From: Algoriphagus pacificus
Lineage (GTDB): Bacteria; Bacteroidota; Bacteroidia; Cytophagales; Cyclobacteriaceae
Assembly (NCBI RefSeq): GCF_017254845.1
Contig: NZ_JAFKCU010000001.1
Coordinates: 641,048 to 705,047 of the forward strand
DNA: 64,000 bases
Direction of reading: 5' to 3'
Within the stretch, counting starts at the first letter, position 1, and each line of letters starts with the position of its first letter. The notes under the pieces are model-generated. The model had not been told where the DNA came from, did no database searches, and saw only the letters and a program-made list of their open reading frames with translations. Below, piece after piece: positions 43,735 through 52,232 of this stretch. Position numbers and translations under genes: made by a program.

Positions 43735-44256
43735 TCAAATCCCCAAACCACTTTTTATTTTCTCCAAAGCCATAACTGCATCTTTTTCCTGATTGTAATC
43801 CAGCACTAAAAACTTGGTGCCGTCGACAAGCATAACACATTTATAAATGGTGATGACTTGCGAAAGTGTGGGACTTATTCCATTGGGAGTATTTCTACTT
43901 TGAAAAGTATGATGGATAAGTTCTACTTTTTCGATTTTTGGTAGTTCCTGCCAGTCCCCAATTTTAACCCATAGGATACTTTGATATTCTTTGAATCTAT
44001 TTTCTTCAAAGTCGATGAGAGTTCCAGAATAAATTGAAACCATTAACAAACCAATTAAAAAAGCTCCGCCACCTACGATACCTATTTTCTGCGGGTCAGT
44101 ATTCACCTCAAAGTATAGTGGAACAAGTAAAACTATACCTCCAGCTGTTAAAAAAATGAGGCTCAATAGTCGAGTTCCATTAATTCCAGAACTTTTATTT
44201 TTATGGTTAAATTGAGACAACTCGGTCGGATATTGGTTGATTCCTAAAATTATCAA
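43735..44256 (-). CDS. Two-helix membrane protein, unknown function
   Basis: 173 residues. Two hydrophobic helices (about 30-48 LLSLIFLTAGGIVLLVPLYF, and 58-78 IGIVGGGAFLIGLLMVSIY) are followed by a soluble domain starting IDFEENRFKEYQSILWVKIG. This resembles small PH-like membrane proteins. I do not recognise a family. It is 4 bases downstream of the YceI-like gene on the same strand, so it is probably in that operon. Confidence 0.6.
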   Translation of the reverse strand: MIILGINQYPTELSQFNHKNKSSGINGTRLLSLIFLTAGGIVLLVPLYFEVNTDPQKIGIVGGGAFLIGLLMVSIYSGTLIDFEENRFKEYQSILWVKIGDWQELPKIEKVELIHHTFQSRNTPNGISPTLSQVITIYKCVMLVDGTKFLVLDYNQEKDAVMALEKIKSGLGI

Positions 44257-44260
44257 TTCC

Positions 44261-44878
44261 TCAATAAAGAGCTAATTCTATCCTAAGCTGTATTTCCCTA
44301 TCAACAAGCGTCCGATCAGCCCAACTTCCACTATATGCTATGTCCCAATTGAATCGATCAATTTCCACCGCCGCTTTAAATTGATTTTCATACTTTTTGG
44401 CTAAAAAGGAAATTCTGTTTGTAATTCCTTTTATTTCCAAATCTCCAATTATTATCAAGTCTCCATTGGCATTCCTTATAATTTGTTCAATTCTGAAAGT
44501 TGAAATAGGATACTTATCCACATTAAAAAAATCAGCACTTTTTAAATGATTCGTAAGATTTCGAATGGGAATTGGATCTGTTGCTGGAATGTCAGTTACT
44601 ATAATCCTATTCATTTCCAATAAAAATTCTCCGCCAATTAATTGGTTATACCTCTCCAAAAGGTATCCGGACCGAAGAGCTATTTCTCCTTCATGCTTAC
44701 CTAAGCCCATCATTTTTGTCCCTTTCCAAAATATTCTAGAAGCTGAGAGGTCAATTTCTAATGTATCAATTACTCCATCAGAAAAGGTTTCTGTGATATG
44801 TGGAAATGTTTTGGAATCAGACTTATCCACACAGCTAAGCATTAACATCACACTTAGAAACAAGAAAAGCTTATTCAT
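44261..44878 (-). CDS. YceI-like lipoprotein
   Basis: 205 residues with lipobox MLSC (Cys16). The domain shows YceI features: ASRIFWKGTKMMGLGKHEGE near the start, HLKSADFFNVDKYPISTFRI in the middle, and GDLEIKGITNRISF and EIDRFNWDIAYSG towards the end. The family forms lipocalin-like barrels that bind isoprenoid-type lipids. It overlaps the intradiol-dioxygenase-like gene by 8 bases, so the two are likely made together at the cell surface or periplasm. Confidence 0.85.
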   Translation of the reverse strand: MNKLFLFLSVMLMLSCVDKSDSKTFPHITETFSDGVIDTLEIDLSASRIFWKGTKMMGLGKHEGEIALRSGYLLERYNQLIGGEFLLEMNRIIVTDIPATDPIPIRNLTNHLKSADFFNVDKYPISTFRIEQIIRNANGDLIIIGDLEIKGITNRISFLAKKYENQFKAAVEIDRFNWDIAYSGSWADRTLVDREIQLRIELALY

Positions 44879-45506
44879 AATAAGGAATATTCAATCCCAG
44901 AAATAAATCTCGGTTAATCGTTAAAATGCCATTTTCCATAATGGGATTCACAACTCCAGACCCACCTCTATTTTCCAGATTTTTCCTCTTTTCAATTGTC
45001 AAAAGAGGATCGTCTTCAAATACAAAATCATCAAGATAGTAGGCTATTTTCCCAGGTTCTTTCACCGTCAGATGAATATGTTCCGGTTCATTCCGATCTG
45101 GATAAGCAGCTGGACGAAAGGTGTAAAAAGTATAATTCCCTTTTGAATCCGTCTTTACCCAGCCCCGAATAAACCCATGACGTATTGCCCAACCCTCTTC
45201 ATCTCCCTGAGTTTGATAAAAACCACTTCTATTAGTATGGTAGATGTAAATAATTACCCCTTCAGCAGGAGATTTTCCATCACTTTGATACACTTTCCCT
45301 GTGATCTTTAGCTTGGGTTCGTTCTCAATAAAAAGTGGAAGCGTATCAATTGGTAAAAGCTTTTTATCACCATATTCAAAGATTGCCTCGCAACCTTCAC
45401 AAGGTCCTCCAACGATTTTTTCTTTTTGGGATTTTGTTGATTGTGCATTGCAGGAGAAAAAACTCCAAAACGTCAAGCACAGCATGATCAGTTTACAAAT
45501 TTTCAT
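44871..45506 (-). CDS. Intradiol ring-cleavage dioxygenase-like lipoprotein
   Basis: 211 residues from MKICKLIMLC, lipidated at Cys19 (FFSC), so it acts outside the cytoplasm. The catalytic iron ligands of intradiol dioxygenases can be placed: Tyr97 (GFYQ), Tyr125 (AAYP), His133 and His135 (EHIH). GKVYQSDGKSPAEGVIIYIY and GNYTFYTFRPAAYP are the fold signatures. Cytoplasmic relatives open catechol rings. The substrate of lipoprotein versions is unknown. It overlaps the YceI-like gene. Confidence 0.83.
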   Translation of the reverse strand: MKICKLIMLCLTFWSFFSCNAQSTKSQKEKIVGGPCEGCEAIFEYGDKKLLPIDTLPLFIENEPKLKITGKVYQSDGKSPAEGVIIYIYHTNRSGFYQTQGDEEGWAIRHGFIRGWVKTDSKGNYTFYTFRPAAYPDRNEPEHIHLTVKEPGKIAYYLDDFVFEDDPLLTIEKRKNLENRGGSGVVNPIMENGILTINRDLFLGLNIPYYE

Positions 45507-45584
45507 TTCGCAGATTTTTCCCAAAAGGTTGGAAGAAGTCTACTAATGCAAAAACCAACTTGGCTGAGCTGTGGAAAATCTACC

Positions 45585-46394
45585 TTAAGACGATGAAGAC
45601 ATAGAAATCTTCTCTTTGAAGTTATCCACATAATTACGACTTAATCTGAGTTCCTGCTTGTTTGAAAGCAGCACATCATAGTCTCCATTGAGGCGGGACT
45701 TGAAGGAAGTCACATGGCTGATATTTACGATAGTGGATTTATGAATCTGCACAAATCTAGCTGGATTCAGCTCCTTCAAAATGGATTTGAGAGTTGCGGT
45801 ATGCAACTGTTTTTTATCATCATAATGAATAGCAATATAGGGTGAGGCTGCGCTGATATAGGAAATATCTGAAGTTCTGATTGCAATTTTTGTCCTTCCA
45901 GAACCAACCACCAATTGTTCTAAATATTGCAGCTTTTCAGATTGGGCGGGTTTTTTCTTTCTAATTAAAACCAATGAAATAACGGAGTAAATCAACAAGT
46001 ATTTATATAAATCCTCAGAAATAGTGTAGTTGAGGTTTCGTAAGAACCCAAAAGTATGCTTATAGAAAAGCGCAGAAATCAAATTTATCAAGCTGGCAAA
46101 AAGCAGGATGTGGATAAGTGTTGTCAGCAACACAAAAAACAACCTTTTGACAAATGGATTCGGGAGCTTTTTATTTACTGAATCCTTTTGAAAAAGCCAG
46201 TTAAAAAGAAAAGCAACCGGCAAAATCAGAATCCAAAATGTATTGAAAAGGAAAGATTCGGATGCATAAAAGGAATAGTCGTTGTATCTCGAACTTAAGT
46301 AATCCTGAAAAATTGTCACCAAAAGCACCAAAACCAAAACAACGAGATATTTAAGCGTTGCTTTGATTCTAGGTTTTTCTGGTGTCATGTTCAA
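45585..46394 (-). CDS. LytTR-domain transcriptional regulator with membrane N-terminus
   Basis: 269 residues. Four membrane helices fill about 10-150 (LVVLVLVLLVTIFQDYLS, FWILILPVAFLFNWLF, LFFVLLTTLIHILLFASLIN and LLIYSVISLVLI). A LytTR DNA-binding domain follows at about 165-262 (IRTSDISYISAASPYIAIHY, RFVQIHKSTIVNISHV, LRLSRNYVDNFKE). The membrane part suggests signal sensing. It lies 78 bases upstream of the intradiol-like/YceI genes on the same strand and is a candidate regulator of them. Confidence 0.85.
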   Translation of the reverse strand: MNMTPEKPRIKATLKYLVVLVLVLLVTIFQDYLSSRYNDYSFYASESFLFNTFWILILPVAFLFNWLFQKDSVNKKLPNPFVKRLFFVLLTTLIHILLFASLINLISALFYKHTFGFLRNLNYTISEDLYKYLLIYSVISLVLIRKKKPAQSEKLQYLEQLVVGSGRTKIAIRTSDISYISAASPYIAIHYDDKKQLHTATLKSILKELNPARFVQIHKSTIVNISHVTSFKSRLNGDYDVLLSNKQELRLSRNYVDNFKEKISMSSSS

Positions 46395-46523
46395 TAATTC
46401 TGGGTTCAGTTTAATTTACCCTTTCTCTCCAAAAAATTTTATATGCAACTGATATTTCACTCAAATGAAAATCAGATAATACAGGTCGAACAAAGAATTA
46501 ATCAACCTTTATTATCCTTATTG

Positions 46524-46556
46524 CCTCTGTGTAAATCTTTGCGAACTCAGTGGATC
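46524..46556. repeat. Degenerate CTTTGCGAACTCAG-type intergenic repeat
   Basis: CTCTGTGTAAATCTTTGCGA and GAACTCAGTGG resemble the 'CTTTGCGTAATCTTTGCG' sequences found between many Bacteroidota genes. It lies in the 174-base gap between the LytTR and amidohydrolase genes, which holds nothing else clear. Confidence 0.45.
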
Positions 46557-46568
46557 CAAGAGTTTTAA

Positions 46569-47699
46569 TCAATCCGGAAACACACTTTTATCCATTCCTG
46601 GTACGATACGAAGTGCATTTTTGTAATACAGTTTCTTCAAAACTTCATCAGAAAGGCCTAAGCCATACATCGCCCAAAAAGCATGGTATTTCTTGTAGTA
46701 AGGGAAATACTCATCGTCAGTTTCCAGGACTCTGAAGTAAGTGTAATACTCTTCCTTGTTATAGGCATCCTTTCCAAAAAGAACTCTGTCTTGGTATTTT
46801 TCAAAAAATTCTCGGGCTCTTTTCGGCTGGCGACCAAACTCTGCGATCACTGCACCTATTCCAAAATTTACATTTGGAAATTTTTCCAAATGGGCACTTG
46901 CAGCATCTAAGTCATTTGCCATCCAACCCATATGGGCATTGATGAAAGTAGTCTCAGGATGCTTCTCAAAAACATGATGTTGCTCCGCGATAATCTGTTC
47001 AAATGGAGCAGGATTATCATATCCTCTTTTTCTGTTTGGATGTGTTTTCAACTCCAACCAACGCTCGTTATTTGCATCCATTTCCTGCCAAAATTGCGCT
47101 GGGTCAGCCGAGTGAATGATTACCGGAATTCCCAATTCACCCGCTTTTGCCCAAACTGGGTCCAAATCCGGATGGTCCACAGGTACTCTGTTTCCATTGA
47201 TATCTTTCACATTCAGCCCAAGGCTTTTGTAAATTTTCAATCCACTGGCTCCGGCAGCTACATCTTCCTCTAATTCCTTCACAGCCACACGAGTCCAGTT
47301 TTCATCCCCAAATCCGGCAAAATTCAAATTGGTGAAAACCATAAACCTTCCCGGTGCATGAGTATTAAATTCACTGATCATGGATTTGATATACTCTTGT
47401 TGGCTATTGCTATCTCCTCGACCAAAGCCTCTTCCGCTGAGGTTTACCAAAACTCCCATGTTCAACTCATCCATTTCACTCACCAGCTCATCAATTCTAG
47501 CCTCATTGATTCCTCCCTGATGGCTGTGAATGTCAACGAATGGAAATTTTGCACGCTGAACAATATGTTCTGGGACTTTGAGTGTTGACGGTGGATTGTA
47601 TTCCTCAAAACTCATTTCCTGGGCAAAAGAAACTGTGGAAATTGCAAGAAAAGTAAGGGAAGCGAAGGCTTTTAATTTGAATGGTACAGATTTAAGCAT
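46569..47699 (-). CDS. Secreted amidohydrolase-family protein
   Basis: 376 residues with signal peptide (AFASLTFLAISTVSFAQ). This is an amidohydrolase_2/TIM-barrel metallo-hydrolase: FVDIHSHQGG (HxH ligands), VIIHSADPAQFW, TFINAHMGWMAND and LFGKDAYNKEEYY (final acidic ligand region). Relatives include decarboxylases and lactonases. Secretion is common in Bacteroidota paralogues. The substrate is unknown, and its neighbours do not narrow it. Confidence 0.83.
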   Translation of the reverse strand: MLKSVPFKLKAFASLTFLAISTVSFAQEMSFEEYNPPSTLKVPEHIVQRAKFPFVDIHSHQGGINEARIDELVSEMDELNMGVLVNLSGRGFGRGDSNSQQEYIKSMISEFNTHAPGRFMVFTNLNFAGFGDENWTRVAVKELEEDVAAGASGLKIYKSLGLNVKDINGNRVPVDHPDLDPVWAKAGELGIPVIIHSADPAQFWQEMDANNERWLELKTHPNRKRGYDNPAPFEQIIAEQHHVFEKHPETTFINAHMGWMANDLDAASAHLEKFPNVNFGIGAVIAEFGRQPKRAREFFEKYQDRVLFGKDAYNKEEYYTYFRVLETDDEYFPYYKKYHAFWAMYGLGLSDEVLKKLYYKNALRIVPGMDKSVFPD

Positions 47700-47812
47700 G
47701 TGATTCTTGGGTGAAAAGGGTAAATGGTTGATTTTAGATAGAACTCAAAACAATAACTTGTAAAACGGAAGAAAACACAAATTGGATGTAAGTTTTTTAA
47801 AAAACCCCAATC

Positions 47813-47847
47813 CAAAAAAAATCCCGGACCGAATGATCCGGGATTTT
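47813..47847 (-). terminator. Terminator of the M14 peptidase gene
   Basis: An 11-bp perfect stem AAAATCCCGGA / TCCGGGATTTT closes an 8-base loop and is followed on the minus strand by T8. It is about 20 bases after the peptidase stop. Confidence 0.9.
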
Positions 47848-47868
47848 AACCAAACAAATCCATAATTT

Positions 47869-50424
47869 TTATCTGCCGGTTCCTGCTTGGATGGATTGTC
47901 CAAAGAAGATGGCATTCATATAAAGCTTGTTAGTGCCGAACCAAAAAGCCCGGAAATTCATATTATCGGCAAATCCAATAATTCTTCCTCTACCTACACT
48001 GGAAACACGGATAACTCCACCGTTTTTAAGTGCTTCCAAATTTGAAGGATGCAAATATCCTGAAGCCAATGGGTTCTCAGTGTAGACTAAAGGATTGGCA
48101 TATGGGTTTTCGGATGGCTCCAAGAAGAAATTATCATTTCTAAATGTGTGGATATCCGAATGGGTGTATCCATAACCAATCGGGTGAGTCAAATCCAGCT
48201 TTGCATTGAAAATCGCTCCACCTGTAACTTTGGCGCCCGTTGCATTTTCATAGTCAGCATAGCTTTTTTGAAGCCCTTTTTCTGATTCGGAGCCAGATCG
48301 GAAAGTAAAATTACCCACCTCATTCTGTGCCAAGAATCGCAATGCACCACCTTTTGCCACAAGTGTTCCTCCATCAGCAACCCATTCTTTCAGAGCAGCT
48401 GCTCCGGATTTCCCCAAAGAATTATAGCGACCATCCGGCATCAAAATCACATTGTAGCGATCCAAGGTTCCTCCACCTATTGCATCCATTGGTAATAAGG
48501 TGATAGCCATTTCCATGCGTTGATCCAACAAATGCCAGATCTCACCAGCCTCATAGCTATCTACTCCACCGTCCACAAGCAAGGCTATTTCAGGCTTATC
48601 CAAAGGATCTGTAAAGGTAGAACCCATGTTAATACCAGTGGTGTATCCGGTGCTGATCGCATGAATATCCACATTTGAAGAAGCAGCAATCTCATTCAGT
48701 TTTTGGTACATGGCATTCTCATCCAATCCTGAATCACCCTTTCCGATCAAAATGGTGCCTCTTCCAAAAGTTTTTCTCTCAGGTGTGGTAAATTCTGCAT
48801 GGGCAACGCGAACCATAAATCCAGCCTTCATCAATTTATTGGTTGCTTTCGGAGCATAATAATTCGTCCACTCCAAAGCGTACTGATAAGCTCCAGGAGC
48901 TCCGATAACTTTACCCAGCGCAAGTTTAAAGGTGTTTTTATCAACTTTCTCAGTGCTTGCCAAATTCAGAATGCGGCTATTCAAAGCCACATAATCCAAA
49001 TCAAAAGCCATCGGATAAGTCCAAGCTGAAATATCATAAAAAAGACTATCGGCAAAAGTTGTTCGGGTCTCGAACATTGCTTTGATCAATCTGTATTGTG
49101 GCTGATTGGCTGGAACAATGAATGATTTTTCCTTCTTGAATTCCTGACCATTCAAAGTCACATCTTCTTTTAAGCTGAAGACTTCAATATCATGCTGCAA
49201 AATCAAGTCAGCCAAATGGTAGCTTTTTGCAAGGTCTTCCTTACTTCCAAAAATGTAAGCTTTGTTTACATCAGCATCGCTTTCTGTTTTCACTTCACCG
49301 TAAAAATCCTTCATCCACTGGTTTAGCTCCTGACGCATTTCTTTGGCGGCCTGAAAGGAAGAAAGGTTTGCAGTAAATTGATTTCTGATGGTAAAAGGAA
49401 AGCTTAGCATTCCATAATCCGTCTCTTGTAAATGACCTCTTGAGCTGGCCTGCTCAAAGAGAATCCCTATCGAACCTTGGACATCCGGATAAGTTGATCC
49501 TTTTCCATAGTAGAAGTCATCGTAGTTTTCCTGATTGTAATACAAAGAGCCAATTTGATCCAAAGCTTTTGCGTGGTATTCACCAATCTTTTTGGTCAAC
49601 TCAAAATTCTTGGTTGGCGTAAGGGGATGCATCCGTGCTGGAACTCCCGGTTGGAAAAAGAAGGTGCTGTTACTTCCCATTTCATGGAAATCCAAGTGGA
49701 TATTTGGAAGCCAATCCTGGAAAACCCGAACTCGATTTCTTGATTCAGGATGCTGTACAGGCAGCCAGTCTCTGTTCAAATCAAACCAATAATGGTTGGT
49801 TCTTCCTCTTGGCCAAGCTTCATTGTATTCTCTTCCATTTGGATCACCGTTGAGGTTATATGATTTATGAGAATTGACCCAAGAAGCAAATCGGTTTAAT
49901 CCATCTGGATTGATTGCTGGATCTAATAACAACACCATTTTTTCCAGATCTGGACCGACCTCTTTAGCAGCAGCAAAATGATAGATTGCCAAAAGGGAAG
50001 AATTAGATCCACTTGGCTCGTTACCATGAACTGAATATCCCATAAACATGACAATCGGCATATTGGCAACATCCACAGAAGCTCCTGGATCTCTCAATTT
50101 TGCCCTTTCTGCTTTGATTTGGTCTATTTTGGAAAGGTTCGCAGGCGAAGAAATCGTCAATAAGACTTGAAGCCTTTTTTCATAAGTTCGACCAGTCTCT
50201 TCGATAATTACACGATCAGAAGCCTCAGCCACTGCTTTCATATACATGACCAATTGATCATGGCTGACATGCCACTCTCCAACCTCATAGCCCAAAACTT
50301 CTTTGGGAGTAGGAATGGCAGGATCATAGGTATAAGCCTTTGGTAAATAGTAACTCAGATCCACTTGGGCAAACCCAGAGATGGCAAAGAGTGATAAAAT
50401 CACTAACAGAGTAACCTTTTTCAT
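47869..50424 (-). CDS. Secreted M14-family zinc carboxypeptidase
   Basis: 851 residues with signal peptide (LLVILSLFAISGFAQ). The zinc carboxypeptidase domain spans about 50-370. The HxxE motif is in YSVHGNEPSGSNSS, the third ligand histidine is in IHLDFHEMGSNSTFFF, and the catalytic glutamate region is IGILFEQASSRG. The C-terminal half has a class-I glutamine-amidotransferase-like fold (IALLVDGGVDSY, YNVILMPDGRYNSL, WVADGGTLVAKGG). It is a typical large Bacteroidota M14 protein that degrades peptides outside the cell. Confidence 0.9.
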   Translation of the reverse strand: MKKVTLLVILSLFAISGFAQVDLSYYLPKAYTYDPAIPTPKEVLGYEVGEWHVSHDQLVMYMKAVAEASDRVIIEETGRTYEKRLQVLLTISSPANLSKIDQIKAERAKLRDPGASVDVANMPIVMFMGYSVHGNEPSGSNSSLLAIYHFAAAKEVGPDLEKMVLLLDPAINPDGLNRFASWVNSHKSYNLNGDPNGREYNEAWPRGRTNHYWFDLNRDWLPVQHPESRNRVRVFQDWLPNIHLDFHEMGSNSTFFFQPGVPARMHPLTPTKNFELTKKIGEYHAKALDQIGSLYYNQENYDDFYYGKGSTYPDVQGSIGILFEQASSRGHLQETDYGMLSFPFTIRNQFTANLSSFQAAKEMRQELNQWMKDFYGEVKTESDADVNKAYIFGSKEDLAKSYHLADLILQHDIEVFSLKEDVTLNGQEFKKEKSFIVPANQPQYRLIKAMFETRTTFADSLFYDISAWTYPMAFDLDYVALNSRILNLASTEKVDKNTFKLALGKVIGAPGAYQYALEWTNYYAPKATNKLMKAGFMVRVAHAEFTTPERKTFGRGTILIGKGDSGLDENAMYQKLNEIAASSNVDIHAISTGYTTGINMGSTFTDPLDKPEIALLVDGGVDSYEAGEIWHLLDQRMEMAITLLPMDAIGGGTLDRYNVILMPDGRYNSLGKSGAAALKEWVADGGTLVAKGGALRFLAQNEVGNFTFRSGSESEKGLQKSYADYENATGAKVTGGAIFNAKLDLTHPIGYGYTHSDIHTFRNDNFFLEPSENPYANPLVYTENPLASGYLHPSNLEALKNGGVIRVSSVGRGRIIGFADNMNFRAFWFGTNKLYMNAIFFGQSIQAGTGR

Positions 50425-50520
50425 ATAGATAGATGGTTTTAAACTTTCGACTAAATTCTTACTTAGATTCCTTAAAAAAAACTATTTTGGTTCAGTGGTT
50501 AAAATAATTGAAGAAGCAAC

Positions 50521-50784
50521 ATGGATTTAATAGCACCTTCAAATGAATTGTTTGCTTGGCAAATAGGAAGTTTTTTAGTTATGGCAGGGTATTTTGGTTT
50601 TACCGTTTATGCTTTGGTTGACATGATTCGGTCTGATTTTCGAGAACATCACATGAAATTGATCTGGGCTATGTTGATTCTTATGGTTCCTGTGATCGGA
50701 ACATTTCTTTACTTAAGCATGAGCAGACGTACAAAACAAAATTTCCGCAGGTTTAATCCTGATTTTTCAAAACTTAAAGACTAA
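50521..50784 (+). CDS. PLDc_N-like small membrane protein 1
   Basis: 87 residues with two helices (about 14-36 and 48-66) joined by DMIRSDFREHHMKLIW. This matches the phospholipase-D nuclease N-terminal (PLDc_N) hairpin seen at the front of cardiolipin synthases, here without a catalytic domain. A basic tail follows (RRTKQNFRRFNPDF). First of three tandem related genes; the next begins 3 bases after its stop. Confidence 0.75.
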   Translation: MDLIAPSNELFAWQIGSFLVMAGYFGFTVYALVDMIRSDFREHHMKLIWAMLILMVPVIGTFLYLSMSRRTKQNFRRFNPDFSKLKD

Positions 50785-50787
50785 CTA

Positions 50788-51021
50788 ATGACAATTTTAT
50801 TTATTAATAATATGGGTGGCGGCGCAATCATATTTTTTCTTCTGTTAAGTCTGATCTATGGTATATTATGGATTTACTGCCTGATTGATATCCTTCGCTC
50901 AGACTTCAAAGATTCCAATATGAAATTGATCTGGATCGTAGTTATCCTATTTGCACAGGTGGTTGGACCTATTGCTTATTTGATCATGGGAAATAGTACT
51001 AAAGCTACCTTTAAGTCTTAA
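50788..51021 (+). CDS. PLDc_N-like small membrane protein 2
   Basis: 77 residues: helix, loop DILRSDFKDSNMKLIWIVVI, helix, and a short tail. The loop is clearly paralogous to that of the preceding gene (DMIRSDFREHHMKLIW), and GPIAYLIMGNS matches GTFLYLSMSRR. The gap to the third gene is 3 bases, so the three form an operon. Confidence 0.72.
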   Translation: MTILFINNMGGGAIIFFLLLSLIYGILWIYCLIDILRSDFKDSNMKLIWIVVILFAQVVGPIAYLIMGNSTKATFKS

Positions 51022-51024
51022 AAT

Positions 51025-51198
51025 ATGTTTGGATTAGGAATCATCGGCTTGGCCATTTACATCTATACAATCTATGATGTAGTCACTAGCAACTTTCACA
51101 ACTCTAACGACAGGATTATCTGGTTATTGATTGTCGTTTTACTTCCCTTTTTAGGAACGATTTTGTGGTTTTTGATCGGAAGAGGGAAGAGGATTTAA
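51025..51198 (+). CDS. PLDc_N-like small membrane protein 3 (57 aa)
   Basis: A short gene encoding MFGLGIIGLAIYIYTIYDVV, then TSNFHNSNDRIIWLLIVVLL and GTILWFLIGRGKRI. The loop NFHNSNDRIIW aligns with DFKDSNMKLIW of the neighbour, and the ending FLGTILWFLIGR matches the second helix. It is easily missed because of its length. Close spacing and homology support it as real. Confidence 0.7.
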   Translation: MFGLGIIGLAIYIYTIYDVVTSNFHNSNDRIIWLLIVVLLPFLGTILWFLIGRGKRI

Positions 51199-51213
51199 AA
51201 AATAATCCTGCAT

Positions 51214-52104
51214 TTAACCATTAAAAATATCCTTCAGCGCTGGAATCAAAATCGGAAATTCGAAATCAAATCCTGCCTTTTGGATTTTTTGGGAAGAAAC
51301 TCGATTTCCTCCGGTTACCATTTGGGACATTTCTCCAAGAATTAAATTCAGCACAAATCCCGGTACACCAATACCAATAAAAGGCTTTCCTTTGGCCCTG
51401 GCTGCCTCATGAGTCAGTCTGTAATTAGTTGCTGGATTAGGAGAAACAGCATTGAAAATTCCCTGAAGAGTGGTTTTCTCCAAGGCAAAAACAAACATAT
51501 TCGCAAGATCCTCAATATGGATCCAACTCATCCATTGGTCTCCTTTGCCAAGAGGAGCCGCAACTGGCGGTTTGAGCATTTCACCCAAAGCGCCACCTTC
51601 TTTATCCAACACAATTCCTATCCGAAGCATCACTGTTCGTAAATGCAGACTTTCGATCTTTTTGACCTCAGCCTCCCATTGGATCACCACATCTGCCAAA
51701 AAATCATGACCTGCGGGAGAAGATTCCTCCATCAAATTAGTTCCAGTATCAAAACCATAATAACCGATAGCCGAGGCAGAAATAAACGTATCAGGTTTCA
51801 TCGTAGCCTGTTCAATCGCCTGGTGCAATAGCTGAGTAGACTTGGTTCTGGATTCCAAAATCAGTTTTTTTCGCTCATCGGTCCATTTTTTATCAGCCAC
51901 TCCCGCGCCTGCCAAATGGATAACAGCATCAGCCCATTCTAATGCTTCCGGATCAATTTTTCCTTTTTCAACATCCCAAAGAAATGACTTTTGCGATTGT
52001 TGGCTTCTGCTTAGCCAAGCCACAGTTTTACCCTTTGCCTCTAACAAAGCCGTAATTCTTTTGCCAATGAGGCCAGATCCGCCGGTGATAAGAATATTTT
52101 GCAT
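51214..52104 (-). CDS. TIGR01777-family SDR epimerase
   Basis: 296 residues from MQNILITGGSGLIGKRITAL; a longer reading adds 20 unmatched residues. The NAD-binding GGSGLIG start, VIHLAGAGVADKKWTDERKK, SASAIGYYGFDTG (YYG catalytic region), and the C-terminal QMVTGGNRVSSQKIQKAGFDF are signatures of the YfcH/SDR39U1 group. The physiological substrate is unknown. It is divergent from the ClC gene. Confidence 0.9.
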   Translation of the reverse strand: MQNILITGGSGLIGKRITALLEAKGKTVAWLSRSQQSQKSFLWDVEKGKIDPEALEWADAVIHLAGAGVADKKWTDERKKLILESRTKSTQLLHQAIEQATMKPDTFISASAIGYYGFDTGTNLMEESSPAGHDFLADVVIQWEAEVKKIESLHLRTVMLRIGIVLDKEGGALGEMLKPPVAAPLGKGDQWMSWIHIEDLANMFVFALEKTTLQGIFNAVSPNPATNYRLTHEAARAKGKPFIGIGVPGFVLNLILGEMSQMVTGGNRVSSQKIQKAGFDFEFPILIPALKDIFNG

Positions 52105-52232
52105 GGGTAATTTTATTGAAGTTAACCCGAAAATCGGGAATATGTTACTTTCAATGGGAGACAATACTTGTCCGCCGCCTTATAGACTTTCATTTTCTAT
52201 GCCTAATTTGGGCCAAACTTCTTATTGAGGAA

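Noticed and set aside
46524-46556. CTTTGCGAACTCAG stretch as a tRNA or rRNA fragment
   Set aside because: It does not fold into a tRNA cloverleaf and is too short. It fits the degenerate intergenic repeats better.
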